Shown here: in pieces, positions 19,131 through 28,127 of the stretch
How the letters are laid out: every line of letters starts with the position of its first letter
How positions within the stretch are numbered: the first letter of the stretch is position 1
NCBI GenBank assembly: GCA_002825465.1
Contig: PJER01000009.1
Coordinates: 21,168 to 85,167 of the forward strand
Origin: Candidatus Thorarchaeota archaeon MP8T_1
GTDB taxonomy: Archaea; Asgardarchaeota; Thorarchaeia; Thorarchaeales; Thorarchaeaceae
Direction: 5' to 3'
DNA: 64,000 nucleotides
Notes under the pieces: model-generated
Databases searched by the model: none
Seen by the model: only the letters and a program-made list of their open reading frames with translations
Told to the model about the DNA's origin: nothing
Translations under genes and position numbers: made by a program

Positions 19131-19140
19131 CATGACGGTC

Positions 19141-19461
19141 TCATGAGTCTATCTTCATTACTTCTAGTTTGATTTGCTCTCTCTGAGTGAGTACATCATA
19201 GGTCATTATTACGAAAATAAATAGGTCCACAAAGACTAGCAATAATATTGGGAGACGGTCTGGTAGTGGAATGACACCTGAAACAAGAATCAACACTCCA
19301 ACCTGTCCGAGACTCAAAATACCAATCAATCCCCCTAACCAGGACATAAGTGACAACCCGTCTTCTTTAGTTGGAAACTTTCGAAAGATACCATAGAGTA
19401 TGTATCCAAAAAATAAGAAGAATTGAAACCCAATTGTTATTGACAAATATCCTATCTGCAT
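19141..19461 (-). CDS. Small three-helix membrane protein
   Basis: This 106-residue protein has three hydrophobic segments (about residues 5-27, 37-62, 68-90) and a charged tail 'TQREQIKLEVMKIDS'. A TATA-like 'ctatataataa' on the minus strand (19494-19504) sits about 35-40 bases before the ATG, supporting expression with a very short leader. Function unknown. Confidence 0.6.
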   Translation of the reverse strand: MQIGYLSITIGFQFFLFFGYILYGIFRKFPTKEDGLSLMSWLGGLIGILSLGQVGVLILVSGVIPLPDRLPILLLVFVDLFIFVIMTYDVLTQREQIKLEVMKIDS

Positions 19462-19522
19462 AGTATAGAATAGTCAATGAACATAATTAGGCCTTATTAT
19501 ATAGCATAACAAAAGAAGATGG

Positions 19523-19546
19523 ATTCCGGAGCAAGAGCTCCGGAAT
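19523..19546 (-). terminator. Strong terminator hairpin
   Basis: Perfect 10-bp arms 'ATTCCGGAGC' and 'GCTCCGGAAT' with a 4-base loop lie 12 bases past the minus-strand stop at 19559 and are followed on that strand by 'atcttcttttg'. Confidence 0.75.
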
Positions 19547-19558
19547 AATTTGAATAAA

Positions 19559-20119
19559 TTAGTCTTGGTACCCTTTCATGTAGCCTTCTCTCTGAGCCCA
19601 TTTCTCTTCGAGTCGCTGCATGATGGTCCACATGCGGTAGGTGTAATTCCAGGACTCATCGAACTTACCTTGGTTCATCTGGCTCTGAAACTCTTCTACT
19701 ACATCGTTGACAGCACCGATATCTTCAATGATGGTTGCATCGAACTCATACACTTGGTCAAGTTCTCGCTCATTGATCTTTTCCTTTGATCCCCATCCAG
19801 CATAACCGTAGTCTGCGTAGCGGATACCAGATTCAATCTTATCGGTGAGGTTAAGCATCCTGTCGAAAGTTTCCCAAGTCTTAGATAAGTTGTATTCAAC
19901 AACTTGCATCTGTAACTTTTCCAAGTCTTGCTTGACTAGACGTAGCTGGTCAGCAACGAATTCTCTAAGGACTTTATCAGCGGCGCGCCTCTCGTTCTTC
20001 TCTTGATACCCATGCCATCCTGGAATGTAATGAGTGATTAAGCCGAAGAAGCCACCTTTGATATCCTTGGCCGACTTCTTTCTGATTCGTTTTGCAATTG
20101 GGTCTGTTACCTTTCCCAT
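19559..20119 (-). CDS. Charged helical protein, unknown function
   Basis: This 186-residue soluble protein is rich in Lys, Arg, Glu and aromatic residues. A basic N-terminus ('KRIRKKSAKDIKGGFFG') is followed by long amphipathic helices likely to form a coiled coil ('DQLRLVKQDLEKLQMQVVEYN') and a Trp/Tyr-rich end. The ATG at 20119 is chosen because 'aggag' lies 10 bases upstream; a longer frame to 20209 lacks such a signal and has atypical N-terminal sequence. No family recognised; a membrane-surface or scaffold role is a guess. Confidence 0.68.
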   Translation of the reverse strand: MGKVTDPIAKRIRKKSAKDIKGGFFGLITHYIPGWHGYQEKNERRAADKVLREFVADQLRLVKQDLEKLQMQVVEYNLSKTWETFDRMLNLTDKIESGIRYADYGYAGWGSKEKINERELDQVYEFDATIIEDIGAVNDVVEEFQSQMNQGKFDESWNYTYRMWTIMQRLEEKWAQREGYMKGYQD

Positions 20120-20289
20120 GCTGTTAATTCTCCTGATTAGTTCACAACCCTGTGGCATGATAACTAGGGTTGACCTGCACGAATCTATACATGAGGACTT
20201 AAAAAACATATTACAAGGAACTCTATCATTGATTTTGAGGTATTTCCGATATTGGTGAGCATATTTCCTGTCTTGCTCATGCGGGTTTT

Positions 20290-20297
20290 TTTATATA
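20290..20297 (+). promoter_or_regulatory. TATA box for methyltransferase gene
   Basis: 'tttatata' is centred about 25 bases before the ATG at 20319, which predicts a leaderless transcript. No SD is present, in agreement. Confidence 0.7.
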
Positions 20298-20318
20298 ATT
20301 GAAAAATTAAAGAATCTC

Positions 20319-21104
20319 ATGGAACCAGAAATGAAAACATGGAGTGGTCTTTGGGATCTTCTTGCAGCTCATCTTGCTGAATTACTTGATGTTTCGATTG
20401 GCTCTAAAGTATTAGACGTTGGTACCGGTGGCGGATCAACTCTTTTAGCTGCCTTGAAGTGTGTTGGTCCATCAGGTTTTGTGACAAGCATAGACAGGCA
20501 AGAACAGTGGGCAAATCATGGTGCTCAAGAGATTAAACGATTGAAAATCACCAATGCAGATGTTCGACTCATGGATGCAAAATCAATGGAGTTTCAGGAT
20601 AACCTGTTTGACTTCGTAATTTCTGGTTTCATTGGTTGGGGACATTGTTATGATTTTGCTAACTCGAGGTTTCGTGATCAAGATCTTGTTATGAGAGAAA
20701 TACATCGGACTCTCAAACATGGCGGTAAACTTGGAATAAGTACCTGGCTTCTTCAAAGTGATACCGAATGGATAGAGGACTTTATTGAGGGAATGGGTCA
20801 GAGTGCAAGAAGAGTTTACTCTAAAGAAACGGAGAAAGATTGGAAGATCATTATGGAATCTTCTCCATTCTCAGACTACCACCTATTGCCCGAGACAATT
20901 GAATATACGTATCCCTCACCTGATATTTGGTGGGAAGAAATGAACGATTATGGTTGGAAACCGCAAATCGAAAAACTAGCTGAAGTAAAAGGAATGACGA
21001 TCTCGGACATTAAGAAAAAGGCAATTGAAAAGCTTGGAGGACACCTCTCAAAAGATGGAATAATGTTCACAAGACGTGTTCTATTTATTTTTGCTACAAA
21101 ATAG
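20319..21104 (+). CDS. Class I SAM-dependent methyltransferase
   Basis: The 261-residue protein has the Rossmann-type motif I 'VLDVGTGGGST' (about residues 32-42), acidic motif II 'VTSIDRQ', motif III 'VRLMDAKSM' and motif IV 'FDFVISGF', the UbiE/Methyltransf_11 arrangement. It should transfer a methyl group from SAM to a small molecule; the C-terminal 110 residues, rich in Trp, probably form the substrate lid and give no clue to the substrate. A leaderless promoter precedes it. The gene runs toward the M3 peptidase gene with a 64-base gap. Confidence 0.88.
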   Translation: MEPEMKTWSGLWDLLAAHLAELLDVSIGSKVLDVGTGGGSTLLAALKCVGPSGFVTSIDRQEQWANHGAQEIKRLKITNADVRLMDAKSMEFQDNLFDFVISGFIGWGHCYDFANSRFRDQDLVMREIHRTLKHGGKLGISTWLLQSDTEWIEDFIEGMGQSARRVYSKETEKDWKIIMESSPFSDYHLLPETIEYTYPSPDIWWEEMNDYGWKPQIEKLAEVKGMTISDIKKKAIEKLGGHLSKDGIMFTRRVLFIFATK

Positions 21105-21138
21105 AACTGAGAAAGACAGAATAGCCCGGAAGGTTGCT

Positions 21139-21155
21139 CTTAAATACAATATATA
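21139..21155 (+). promoter_or_regulatory. TATA-type promoter of M3 peptidase gene
   Basis: The AT-rich stretch with 'cttaaata' and 'atatatag' begins about 28 bases before the ATG at 21169, again predicting little or no leader; no SD is visible. Confidence 0.5.
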
Positions 21156-21168
21156 GTCTTGACGAACT

Positions 21169-23145
21169 ATGACAGATGATGGGATTATCCGCACTCTAGA
21201 TTGGACAATTGACCCTACCGCGATTCGTTCTATTACTGATGAGTCAATTGATGCGGCTAGAAAGGAATTAGATCAGATTGCAAAGACCTCTCTTGGTGAG
21301 GAATCATTAGCAACTCTCCAGGAATTTGAAGAAGTAGGCGGTGCAATCCTTGAAAAATTAGGCCCATTGAGATTTTTGAAATATGTTTCCACAAATAAGG
21401 AACAAAGAGATGCTTGTGATTATACAGAAAAGCAGCTTCTCAAATTCTTGAACGAGACATATGGACGAAAGGAACTCTTTGATGTGATTGTTCGACTCGA
21501 GCCTTATTCTAAAACATTTGGCGAAGAAGAGCAGACCCTTTTACAGAAGACCCTAGATGACTTCCGTCATAGAGGTGCGGGACTTCCTGATGATGAAAGA
21601 AAAGAGTTTCTTGAGATATCTAACAATCTAACGGTGCTAGAAGCTGATTATAGCAAAGTATTAGCTGAAATTACAACGACTGTCCCATGTAGTAAAGAAG
21701 AACTTGATGGTGTTCCTCCAGAGATTTACGAGGATCTTCAGAAAGAAGGTGAGAAATTTCTTTTACCATTGGACTACCCAGTTCTTGTTCCTGTATTGAA
21801 TTATGCTCACAATGAAGAGACTAGAAAGCGAATGCAGACAGCCCAGTATAATCGTGGTGGAAAGGAGAATAGTGAACGTCTATCTGACGCTCTTGCTTTA
21901 AGGGATAGGAAAGCAAAATTAGCTGGATTCAGAAATTTCGCTGAATATCAAGTAAGTATTAAGATGGCAAAGACTCCAGAACGTGTTTTTGATTTCATGT
22001 ACGATCTCAAGGATAAATTAAACCCTCTTTACAAGAAAGAATTAGTTGCTATGAAAGAGCTCAAAGCAAAGACAACTGGAGTTTCTGTAGATGAAGTTCA
22101 ATTCAATAACTGGGACCTTTTCTATTATCATGAGCTGCTTCGTAAGGAGAAGTATTCAGTAGACCAGAATGAAGTTAAACAATACTTCCCAATGGAGCGT
22201 GTTGTAAAAGGTGTCCTAGATATCTACCAGAAAGTACTCAATCTAGAATTTATTCCTGTGAAAGATAGTAATGTGTGGTATGATGATGTTGAAGAATATC
22301 GAGTGATTGACAAGGTTTCAGGAAGATCCATGGGTGTCTTTTATCTCGACCTCTATCCAAGAGAGGGGAAGTATAAACACTATGCAGTATTTGATTTCCT
22401 AAATCGTCGAGTAAGGGATGGAAAAGCTCTACTTCCAATCTGTTCAATGGTTGCTAATTTCCAAAAACCAACAGATAAACAACCCTCTCTATTAACACAC
22501 AATGAGGTTGAAACATTCTTCCACGAATTTGGACACCTCATGCATGTTGTAAACAATCAGGCAAGTTATGCGAGTTTTGGTCTAGATGGTGTCAAACCTG
22601 ACTTCATTGAGGTGCCATCTATGCTGTTGGAAAATTGGGCATGGAAAGAAGATGTACTACAGATTCTATCAGGTCACTTCAAAAATCCAGAAAAGAAGTT
22701 GCCTTCTGATTTATTGCAGCGAATGATACGAGCGAAATTGCTTGATGTTGGTGCATTGACATTACGACAAGTCTTCTACTCTCTTATTGATATGTACTAT
22801 CACACTGAGCCTGTTGAGGATACGACTTCAAAATGGTACGAAGTATTCAATGAAATCACAGGATTGAATATCCCTCCAAATACAAAACCTGATGCTAGTT
22901 TCGATCATCTAATGGGTGGTTACCAAGCAGGATACTATGGATATCAATGGTCCAAAGTCTTTGCTGAAGATGTATTCACGAAGTTCGAGAAGAATGGGTA
23001 CTTCGATGAGAAGACCGGATTAGAATATCGTCAGAAGATTCTCTCTCCTGGAGGAAGTCGAGACCCTGATGATATGGTCCGTGATTTCTTAGGTCGAGAA
23101 TCAAATAACAAGGCTTACTTAAAATCACTAGGTATTGATAATTAG
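21169..23145 (+). CDS. M3 family zinc oligopeptidase (thimet/Dcp type)
   Basis: The 658-residue cytosolic metallopeptidase has the M3 signature 'FFHEFGHLMH' with H452, E453 and H456 as zinc ligands and base, and the third ligand Glu in 'DFIEVPSMLLENW' about 28 residues later. The C-terminal 'GGYQAGYYGYQWSKVFAED' matches the substrate-stabilising Tyr/His region of thimet and Dcp peptidases. It cleaves short peptides, completing protein turnover. Length is typical of the family. A bidirectional terminator follows. Confidence 0.93.
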   Translation: MTDDGIIRTLDWTIDPTAIRSITDESIDAARKELDQIAKTSLGEESLATLQEFEEVGGAILEKLGPLRFLKYVSTNKEQRDACDYTEKQLLKFLNETYGRKELFDVIVRLEPYSKTFGEEEQTLLQKTLDDFRHRGAGLPDDERKEFLEISNNLTVLEADYSKVLAEITTTVPCSKEELDGVPPEIYEDLQKEGEKFLLPLDYPVLVPVLNYAHNEETRKRMQTAQYNRGGKENSERLSDALALRDRKAKLAGFRNFAEYQVSIKMAKTPERVFDFMYDLKDKLNPLYKKELVAMKELKAKTTGVSVDEVQFNNWDLFYYHELLRKEKYSVDQNEVKQYFPMERVVKGVLDIYQKVLNLEFIPVKDSNVWYDDVEEYRVIDKVSGRSMGVFYLDLYPREGKYKHYAVFDFLNRRVRDGKALLPICSMVANFQKPTDKQPSLLTHNEVETFFHEFGHLMHVVNNQASYASFGLDGVKPDFIEVPSMLLENWAWKEDVLQILSGHFKNPEKKLPSDLLQRMIRAKLLDVGALTLRQVFYSLIDMYYHTEPVEDTTSKWYEVFNEITGLNIPPNTKPDASFDHLMGGYQAGYYGYQWSKVFAEDVFTKFEKNGYFDEKTGLEYRQKILSPGGSRDPDDMVRDFLGRESNNKAYLKSLGIDN

Positions 23146-23158
23146 GAAAAAAGAAAGA

Positions 23159-23179
23159 AAGGGCTTGATTCAAGCCCTT
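23159..23179. terminator. Bidirectional terminator hairpin
   Basis: Perfect 9-bp arms 'AAGGGCTTG' and 'CAAGCCCTT' with a 3-base loop lie between convergent stops at 23145 and 23186; T-rich sequence follows on the plus strand and 'ctttctttctttttt' on the minus strand. Confidence 0.75.
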
Positions 23180-23185
23180 CAATTT

Positions 23186-25582
23186 TTAATTTGAGGCATC
23201 TGGCCCTTCAAAACGTACGAATGCCACATTAAGTTCAAGTGTGTAGAGAAAATCAGTCACATACATGATAATGGGCTGCCTTTGTTGAACGTCACTATTC
23301 CATTCGAAAATTCGAATTTCAAGGTCACTTTGATATGGAGCTGAGACCTGAATCTGGGTTGCACCTGCTCTCAACCATACTACTTTGTGTGTAGGTCCAT
23401 AGATTGTATTGAAGATAGTTGTTTGTCCAATTTGAGAACTATACTCGCTGATGTCTACCCCATTTGATTCTATTAGATGAACATCATCCAAATTGCCACT
23501 TTCAAAGTAAAGGATATTCAGTGATTCAGTATAAACTTCAGTATGCTCATCAGTATACGAATATTGAATATACTCAACATACGGGTTCCCCTCATCATCC
23601 ATATCAAGAACCTCGACTGCTATGACATGCTTCACTGTCACAGTGAATTCAATAGTTACAGTATAAACATCATTCCAATCAAGACCATCGATCTGAAATT
23701 CAACTTTCATTTTGAAATCTGTGATGCCTTTGGGTGGTTCATTAGGGAATGGTACATTCAGTGGTCCTCCAAAATCAAATGTTGCGTCAGCATATCCCTT
23801 GTTATCAGTTGAATCATAATCCGTGACAGTATATTGATTTCGTGAGTAGTATTGCGTTCCTTCATACAGAAAGAGCGAAAAATGTCCTAGGTATTTTATA
23901 TATGATCCAACTCCAGGAATTAAACCAATGGTTTCTAAAGCAAGACCAATTGCACTATTGTAAACTGGATTGCTTTCAGTTCCACCATTATACGCATTAA
24001 TTTTGCTTGAAGTAACTTTTACATTACCTCTCTCATTAAGTTGCATATTTTCTACATATGCTGAAATTGATACGCTGTCAACAATATTATATTCAGTTAA
24101 TGTAATCCCGTGAGATTCTGACTGATCATCATTCATCCCTACTGAGATTGCTGCTTCTAGTGTTGGAGACTGACTACTTGACATTCCAACAGTATTAACT
24201 GAGTTACCTAGAATGATATCATACCCTACACCTACATCATCAGTATCATACTCGTTTCCGAAAGTGAAAGAGCCATCTCCAGGAGTAGTAGTGATTCCTG
24301 CACAATTCTTTTCGAGTACGCCATCAGGAGATTCACTGGTTATAATTGAGGGATAACCATCACCTGAAATTGTATAATAATCAAGATAGGCCACTAATCC
24401 TCCATTAGATATAGTTGCGTCATTAAAACCCCAAGCTAGGTTGTACACTGCATAAGTAGGAACTCCAGGGTTATCTGCAGTTGGCACTCTGTTTATCGTT
24501 AGAGTTCGCACAAGCCATCCGGTATCAGAGATTCCTTCCCAATTGTCTTCATACTTCCAAAGCCAGTCATCTTCATCCAAGGGATCCCCTTGATATCGTA
24601 TTATTCCCAATCTGAAATTCGCTCCATCAAGTATAGCTGGAGGAAAATATGGTGCATATCCTGGACTTGCAAATCTGAAACGAATTTCAATCTCAAGATC
24701 ATCGAATCCAGTCCATCCAAAAAGATCGATTCTTCCTGAGATATATGTAGAGCTACTACCTGAGTTGGGAACTCCAATCACTGCAGCCGCACCATCTATA
24801 AGGTCCATTGTGCCCAAAAAACCTGTGCTGGCTACATCCCAGTACTCTTCCATCACCATTTGGCTATCATAATCAAATCCAAAAGTTGTTATTTCAGATT
24901 TATAGGGTAAACGTTGTATCACTACATTTCCCATATCGCACACAGTTCCTGATACAGCGGCTGTCTTCTCATTGCTCTGATATCCTTCCTGATTTACAAT
25001 GACTCGGAAACTACTGATTGACAAAGTCGTTGTATAAGTATATGTAAAAGATCCATCAACTGCGTTTGTTGATGCATATCCTAGGAAGGTTGTATCCTGA
25101 TATACAGCAACTGTAGATCCAGGCACATCAATTCCTTTGTGATAATCAATGACATTACCTTGGACAGTATATGTAGTAGAGGGTTTCTTAGTAAGATAGA
25201 CATTCCCGAAGATGCAGTATGATCCGGCAGGTTCCTGGTATACTGTCTTGGAATAATACTCTGTATGTGACACTACAATCTTGAATTGTACAATTGGGTA
25301 TGACGTCCGATATGTCATAACGAAGTACCCACTAGCATCAGTCAATCTGTACCCAATGTAAGTCGCATCTTTGTAGATGTTGACCCGCGCCTGATATATC
25401 GGATTACCAGAGCCCTCCTCCCTTATCCAACCTTTAATTGTGTAGGTGACAATTGATGGTGGTGGTGGATCAATTGGGTCTATAAAGATTGCATCAACAG
25501 AGGAAAACAATGTTGTACTTCCTAAGATTCCAAGTATCAAACATGTAAATAGAATTACATGTATTCGTCCTTTTTTATTCAT
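23186..25582 (-). CDS. Large secreted protein with carboxypeptidase-regulatory-like repeats
   Basis: The protein of 798 residues begins with a signal peptide ('IHVILFTCLILGILGSTTLF') and is secreted. Two beta-sandwich repeats of the carboxypeptidase regulatory-like type occupy about residues 45-135 and 138-225 ('TIKGWIREEGSGNPIYQA' and 'TVQGNVIDYHKGIDVPGS'). The remaining 570 residues are beta-rich, Asp/Tyr/Ser-rich and unassigned; no C-terminal membrane helix is present, so it may be released or bound to the S-layer. The ATG has 'ggaagg' at SD distance. Likely a structural or adhesive surface protein; no catalytic motif seen. Confidence 0.78.
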   Translation of the reverse strand: MNKKGRIHVILFTCLILGILGSTTLFSSVDAIFIDPIDPPPPSIVTYTIKGWIREEGSGNPIYQARVNIYKDATYIGYRLTDASGYFVMTYRTSYPIVQFKIVVSHTEYYSKTVYQEPAGSYCIFGNVYLTKKPSTTYTVQGNVIDYHKGIDVPGSTVAVYQDTTFLGYASTNAVDGSFTYTYTTTLSISSFRVIVNQEGYQSNEKTAAVSGTVCDMGNVVIQRLPYKSEITTFGFDYDSQMVMEEYWDVASTGFLGTMDLIDGAAAVIGVPNSGSSSTYISGRIDLFGWTGFDDLEIEIRFRFASPGYAPYFPPAILDGANFRLGIIRYQGDPLDEDDWLWKYEDNWEGISDTGWLVRTLTINRVPTADNPGVPTYAVYNLAWGFNDATISNGGLVAYLDYYTISGDGYPSIITSESPDGVLEKNCAGITTTPGDGSFTFGNEYDTDDVGVGYDIILGNSVNTVGMSSSQSPTLEAAISVGMNDDQSESHGITLTEYNIVDSVSISAYVENMQLNERGNVKVTSSKINAYNGGTESNPVYNSAIGLALETIGLIPGVGSYIKYLGHFSLFLYEGTQYYSRNQYTVTDYDSTDNKGYADATFDFGGPLNVPFPNEPPKGITDFKMKVEFQIDGLDWNDVYTVTIEFTVTVKHVIAVEVLDMDDEGNPYVEYIQYSYTDEHTEVYTESLNILYFESGNLDDVHLIESNGVDISEYSSQIGQTTIFNTIYGPTHKVVWLRAGATQIQVSAPYQSDLEIRIFEWNSDVQQRQPIIMYVTDFLYTLELNVAFVRFEGPDASN

Positions 25583-25777
25583 GTGTATCCTTCCACGATT
25601 TTTTAGTTAGTAGAATTTCATCTTACACTCTAGTATGGTGAATCACTATGAAACTCTCCCTAACGCATTTTAATTGTGCGTATGTATCAATTTAAAGTTG
25701 TTCAATTTTGGGCATTGCAACAATAATTCTAGGGTTCAAAGATTGTCTTTTCACGATTTTATTTAATGCATTCTCAC

Positions 25778-26026
25778 TTAGATAGAGGTCTTTGTCCTTG
25801 GAATGAAGACGAAGGGTATTGACCAAGCCAATGGATAAATGAATGACATTACAGCTTGAAATGGAATTGTGAACGGAGAGTAGAAGAATGCTATCACTAA
25901 GTAGCCATACGGAATAACATTGAGCAAGATCAAAGCAATGAAGTAAATTACAAGTCCTAAAGCAAATCCAAAGAATCCCAATCTTTCCTTTACATATGAT
26001 GGACCAAACAGATTGTATTCACTCAT
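25778..26026 (-). CDS. Small membrane protein
   Basis: This 82-residue, very hydrophobic protein has two or three helices and a short basic end 'IPRTKTSI'. A G-rich SD ('ggtgggg') lies just before the ATG. No family recognised. Confidence 0.58.
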   Translation of the reverse strand: MSEYNLFGPSYVKERLGFFGFALGLVIYFIALILLNVIPYGYLVIAFFYSPFTIPFQAVMSFIYPLAWSIPFVFIPRTKTSI

Positions 26027-26089
26027 TTCCCCACCAACCTAAATTAGACTCTGTTTGAAATCATATATAGTTTAAGAAAAAAGCAGATG

Positions 26090-26119
26090 AGGAGTAGAAA
26101 CCTGAAAGGCTCTACTCCT
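26090..26119 (-). terminator. Terminator of the SAM synthetase gene
   Basis: Arms 'AGGAGTAGA' and 'TCTACTCCT', with an inner 'CCT'/'AGG' pair, form a hairpin 13 bases past the minus-strand stop at 26133, followed on that strand by six Ts. Confidence 0.75.
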
Positions 26120-26132
26120 ATTTTAAACGATA

Positions 26133-27332
26133 TTACCAGAGTTGGTATTGTCTCTTTACGAAGCCTTCCCAAACACGAGGTAGCTTAGCAATCACTTCTT
26201 CAGTGATAGACTCAACTGACTTTCTAACTTTATCTAGATCGCAATCTCCAAAGAGTTCAATATTAATTGCCTTTGGTTCAGTTATTGGAGCTCCGATCTG
26301 TGATACCAAGTAACAGTAGACTTGTGATAGGTCCGGGTGCTCCTTGTAGACCCGTTCAGTAATCTCTCGAGCAGCCACGTTGTAGGTTTTACCAACATGT
26401 GAAACTGGGTTCTTACCTGCTGCTGCTTCAAGTGTCATAGGTCTGTAAGGTGTGATAAGTCCGTTTGCTCGATTACCTCGACCTACTTGTCCATCATCTC
26501 CATGTTCAGCAGAAGTTCCAGTAACAGTAAGGTAGAATAGATTATCTTTTGGACTGTCTGCAGTGTTCACACTGACTTCGGTTTCCATATCAGTGATCTT
26601 CACAGCAAGGTCTGAAACAATGTCTTTGATGCCTTCCATAACACTCGCGTATTCATCTTTGTCTTTAGTTTCGCTTGAGATGATAGCTGCAGCGACCTGA
26701 ACATGAATCTTGTCATCTATGCGAGTGCCCATGATTTTAATATCTTCACCAATCTGTGGCCATTGCTTCTTCACTTTTGGACTGTTCAATAATTGTTCAG
26801 ACTCTAAGGTGATCAATTCAGTTGGTGACATTGGTGCATAACCAACACCAAAACTCGTGTCATTTGCACGTGGTATTCCTCTCTCAAGATCAAAGTTACC
26901 AACTAGGTCAGTACTTCCTGCACGAATCTTGTAATCAATGATAACATCGCTGTTCACATCAAGGTGAGGGAGATCTTGGTGCAACCACTCTCTTGTGTGC
27001 TCAACAGCAAACTTACCGACAGGCACCTGTCGTTCATAATCTTTATCGACGACATCTACAGCTCTACCACTCATGAGGATATAGATTGGCTCAATGACGT
27101 CTCCGCCTCCAAACTTGGCATTCGATTGACCACCAACTAGAAGGACTTTGTCAACATTATGATGTTGGACCTGGTCAAAGGTTTCCATGTAATATTCACT
27201 AAGGCGTACGCTCAATTCTTCAGCAGCCTTATCGCATAGTGTGTCTGGATGTCCCTTTCCCTTACGTTCAACGATTTCAACTTCGAGTTTATCTACGGAG
27301 GGTCCTGCTCCGCGTGTGACTTTTAAATTCAT
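26133..27332 (-). CDS. mat: Archaeal-type S-adenosylmethionine synthetase
   Basis: This enzyme makes S-adenosylmethionine from ATP and methionine. The 399-residue protein shows the archaeal MAT hallmarks, distinct from bacterial MetK: 'ERKGKGHPDTLCDKAAEE' (about 22-39), 'HNVDKVLLVGG', 'GTSAEHGDDGQVGRGNR' (about 273-289) and a C-terminal 'VWEGFVKRQYQLW'. All are intact and length is typical. The ATG at 27332 is preferred to a TTG three codons upstream. It diverges from an XRE-CBS regulator gene, and an inverted repeat overlaps its putative TATA region, which suggests local regulation. It supplies SAM for methyltransferases such as the one at 20319. Confidence 0.97.
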   Translation of the reverse strand: MNLKVTRGAGPSVDKLEVEIVERKGKGHPDTLCDKAAEELSVRLSEYYMETFDQVQHHNVDKVLLVGGQSNAKFGGGDVIEPIYILMSGRAVDVVDKDYERQVPVGKFAVEHTREWLHQDLPHLDVNSDVIIDYKIRAGSTDLVGNFDLERGIPRANDTSFGVGYAPMSPTELITLESEQLLNSPKVKKQWPQIGEDIKIMGTRIDDKIHVQVAAAIISSETKDKDEYASVMEGIKDIVSDLAVKITDMETEVSVNTADSPKDNLFYLTVTGTSAEHGDDGQVGRGNRANGLITPYRPMTLEAAAGKNPVSHVGKTYNVAAREITERVYKEHPDLSQVYCYLVSQIGAPITEPKAINIELFGDCDLDKVRKSVESITEEVIAKLPRVWEGFVKRQYQLW

Positions 27333-27373
27333 TATTATCAACCCGATTATCTTTCCACCGAGCTCGATTATTT

Positions 27374-27397
27374 ACCCATAAATAACTTTTCATGGGT
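27374..27397. promoter_or_regulatory. Inverted repeat between mat and XRE-CBS genes
   Basis: Arms 'ACCCAT' (27374-27379) and 'ATGGGT' (27392-27397) with a 12-base spacer overlap the AT-rich element 'agttatttatg' (minus strand) that is the likely TATA box of mat. It is a candidate operator for the divergent regulator. Confidence 0.4.
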
Positions 27398-27424
27398 CAT
27401 TCACATCAGTAATATTTCAAAGAA

Positions 27425-27432
27425 TTTATATT
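27425..27432 (+). promoter_or_regulatory. TATA box of the XRE-CBS gene
   Basis: 'tttatatt' is about 34 bases before the ATG at 27463, predicting a very short leader. Confidence 0.6.
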
Positions 27433-27462
27433 ACTAATGGGAATATGTTCATTTGAAGAATA

Positions 27463-27993
27463 ATGATGTCAGTTGGAAGTCTTCAAAATCTTAGACGCGA
27501 AATCGGAATGACTCAATCTGATTTGGCAATAGAGGTTGGTGTTTCACAGTCTTATATTGCAAGACTTGAACGAGGCACATTGGATCCCAAGCTATCAGTA
27601 GTGACTAAGATTTTCGAAGTATTGACAAGTAGACAGAGCAAACCTTGTAATGAAATAATGACGAGAGATCCAAAGACAGTAGATGCTCGAGACCCTGCTT
27701 CTGTTGCTGTGAAAGCAATGCGAAGAAGAAAGTTTTCACAGATGCCAGTTCTTCGGGGAACACAGATTATTGGTATCATCACTGAACAAGATATCATTCG
27801 TAATCTCCAACATGATATGAGCGAGCTTTCAGTTCAAGCTGTAATGAGTCCTGAGGGTGTACCTATGGTAGATGGAATTACTCCTATTAATTTCATTATT
27901 CCATTATTTCAGAAATATCAGGCTATTCTTGTTCAGAATCAGGGTAGAATTCAGGGAATAATTACAAGATCTGATCTCCTTAAACTAACCTGA
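27463..27993 (+). CDS. XRE-type HTH regulator with CBS domain pair
   Basis: The 176-residue protein joins an N-terminal XRE/Cro helix-turn-helix ('MTQSDLAIEVGVSQSYIARLE', about residues 16-36, shown only as a guide) to two CBS domains (about 62-115 and 120-176). CBS pairs bind adenosyl ligands such as SAM, AMP or ATP, so this looks like a ligand-gated DNA-binding protein, a design common in archaea. It is divergent from mat with only 130 bases between, so SAM level sensing with control of mat is an attractive inference. Two adjacent ATGs (27463, 27466) are possible starts. Confidence 0.9.
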   Translation: MMSVGSLQNLRREIGMTQSDLAIEVGVSQSYIARLERGTLDPKLSVVTKIFEVLTSRQSKPCNEIMTRDPKTVDARDPASVAVKAMRRRKFSQMPVLRGTQIIGIITEQDIIRNLQHDMSELSVQAVMSPEGVPMVDGITPINFIIPLFQKYQAILVQNQGRIQGIITRSDLLKLT

Positions 27994-28072
27994 ACTACAT
28001 CGTTAATTCATAGATGTGAATCGTACTAGTTGCAAACAATATGATTTACAACAATAAGCATAACCCTCATAC

Positions 28073-28080
28073 TTTATTTA
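28073..28080 (+). promoter_or_regulatory. TATA box of helicase-like gene
   Basis: 'tttattta' lies 48-55 bases before the ATG at 28128. With initiation near 28103, the SD 'ggagg' at 28112-28116 would be within the leader, which supports that ATG over a longer upstream frame. Confidence 0.5.
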
Positions 28081-28127
28081 TCTGTGAGTTAAAACGAGCA
28101 TGCTTGGAATCGGAGGAAGCGCACCAC

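Noticed and set aside
28041..28127. N-terminal extension of the helicase-like gene from an earlier ATG
   Set aside because: It covers the likely TATA box (28073-28080) and the SD at 28112; the resulting extra residues do not look like a helicase N-terminus.
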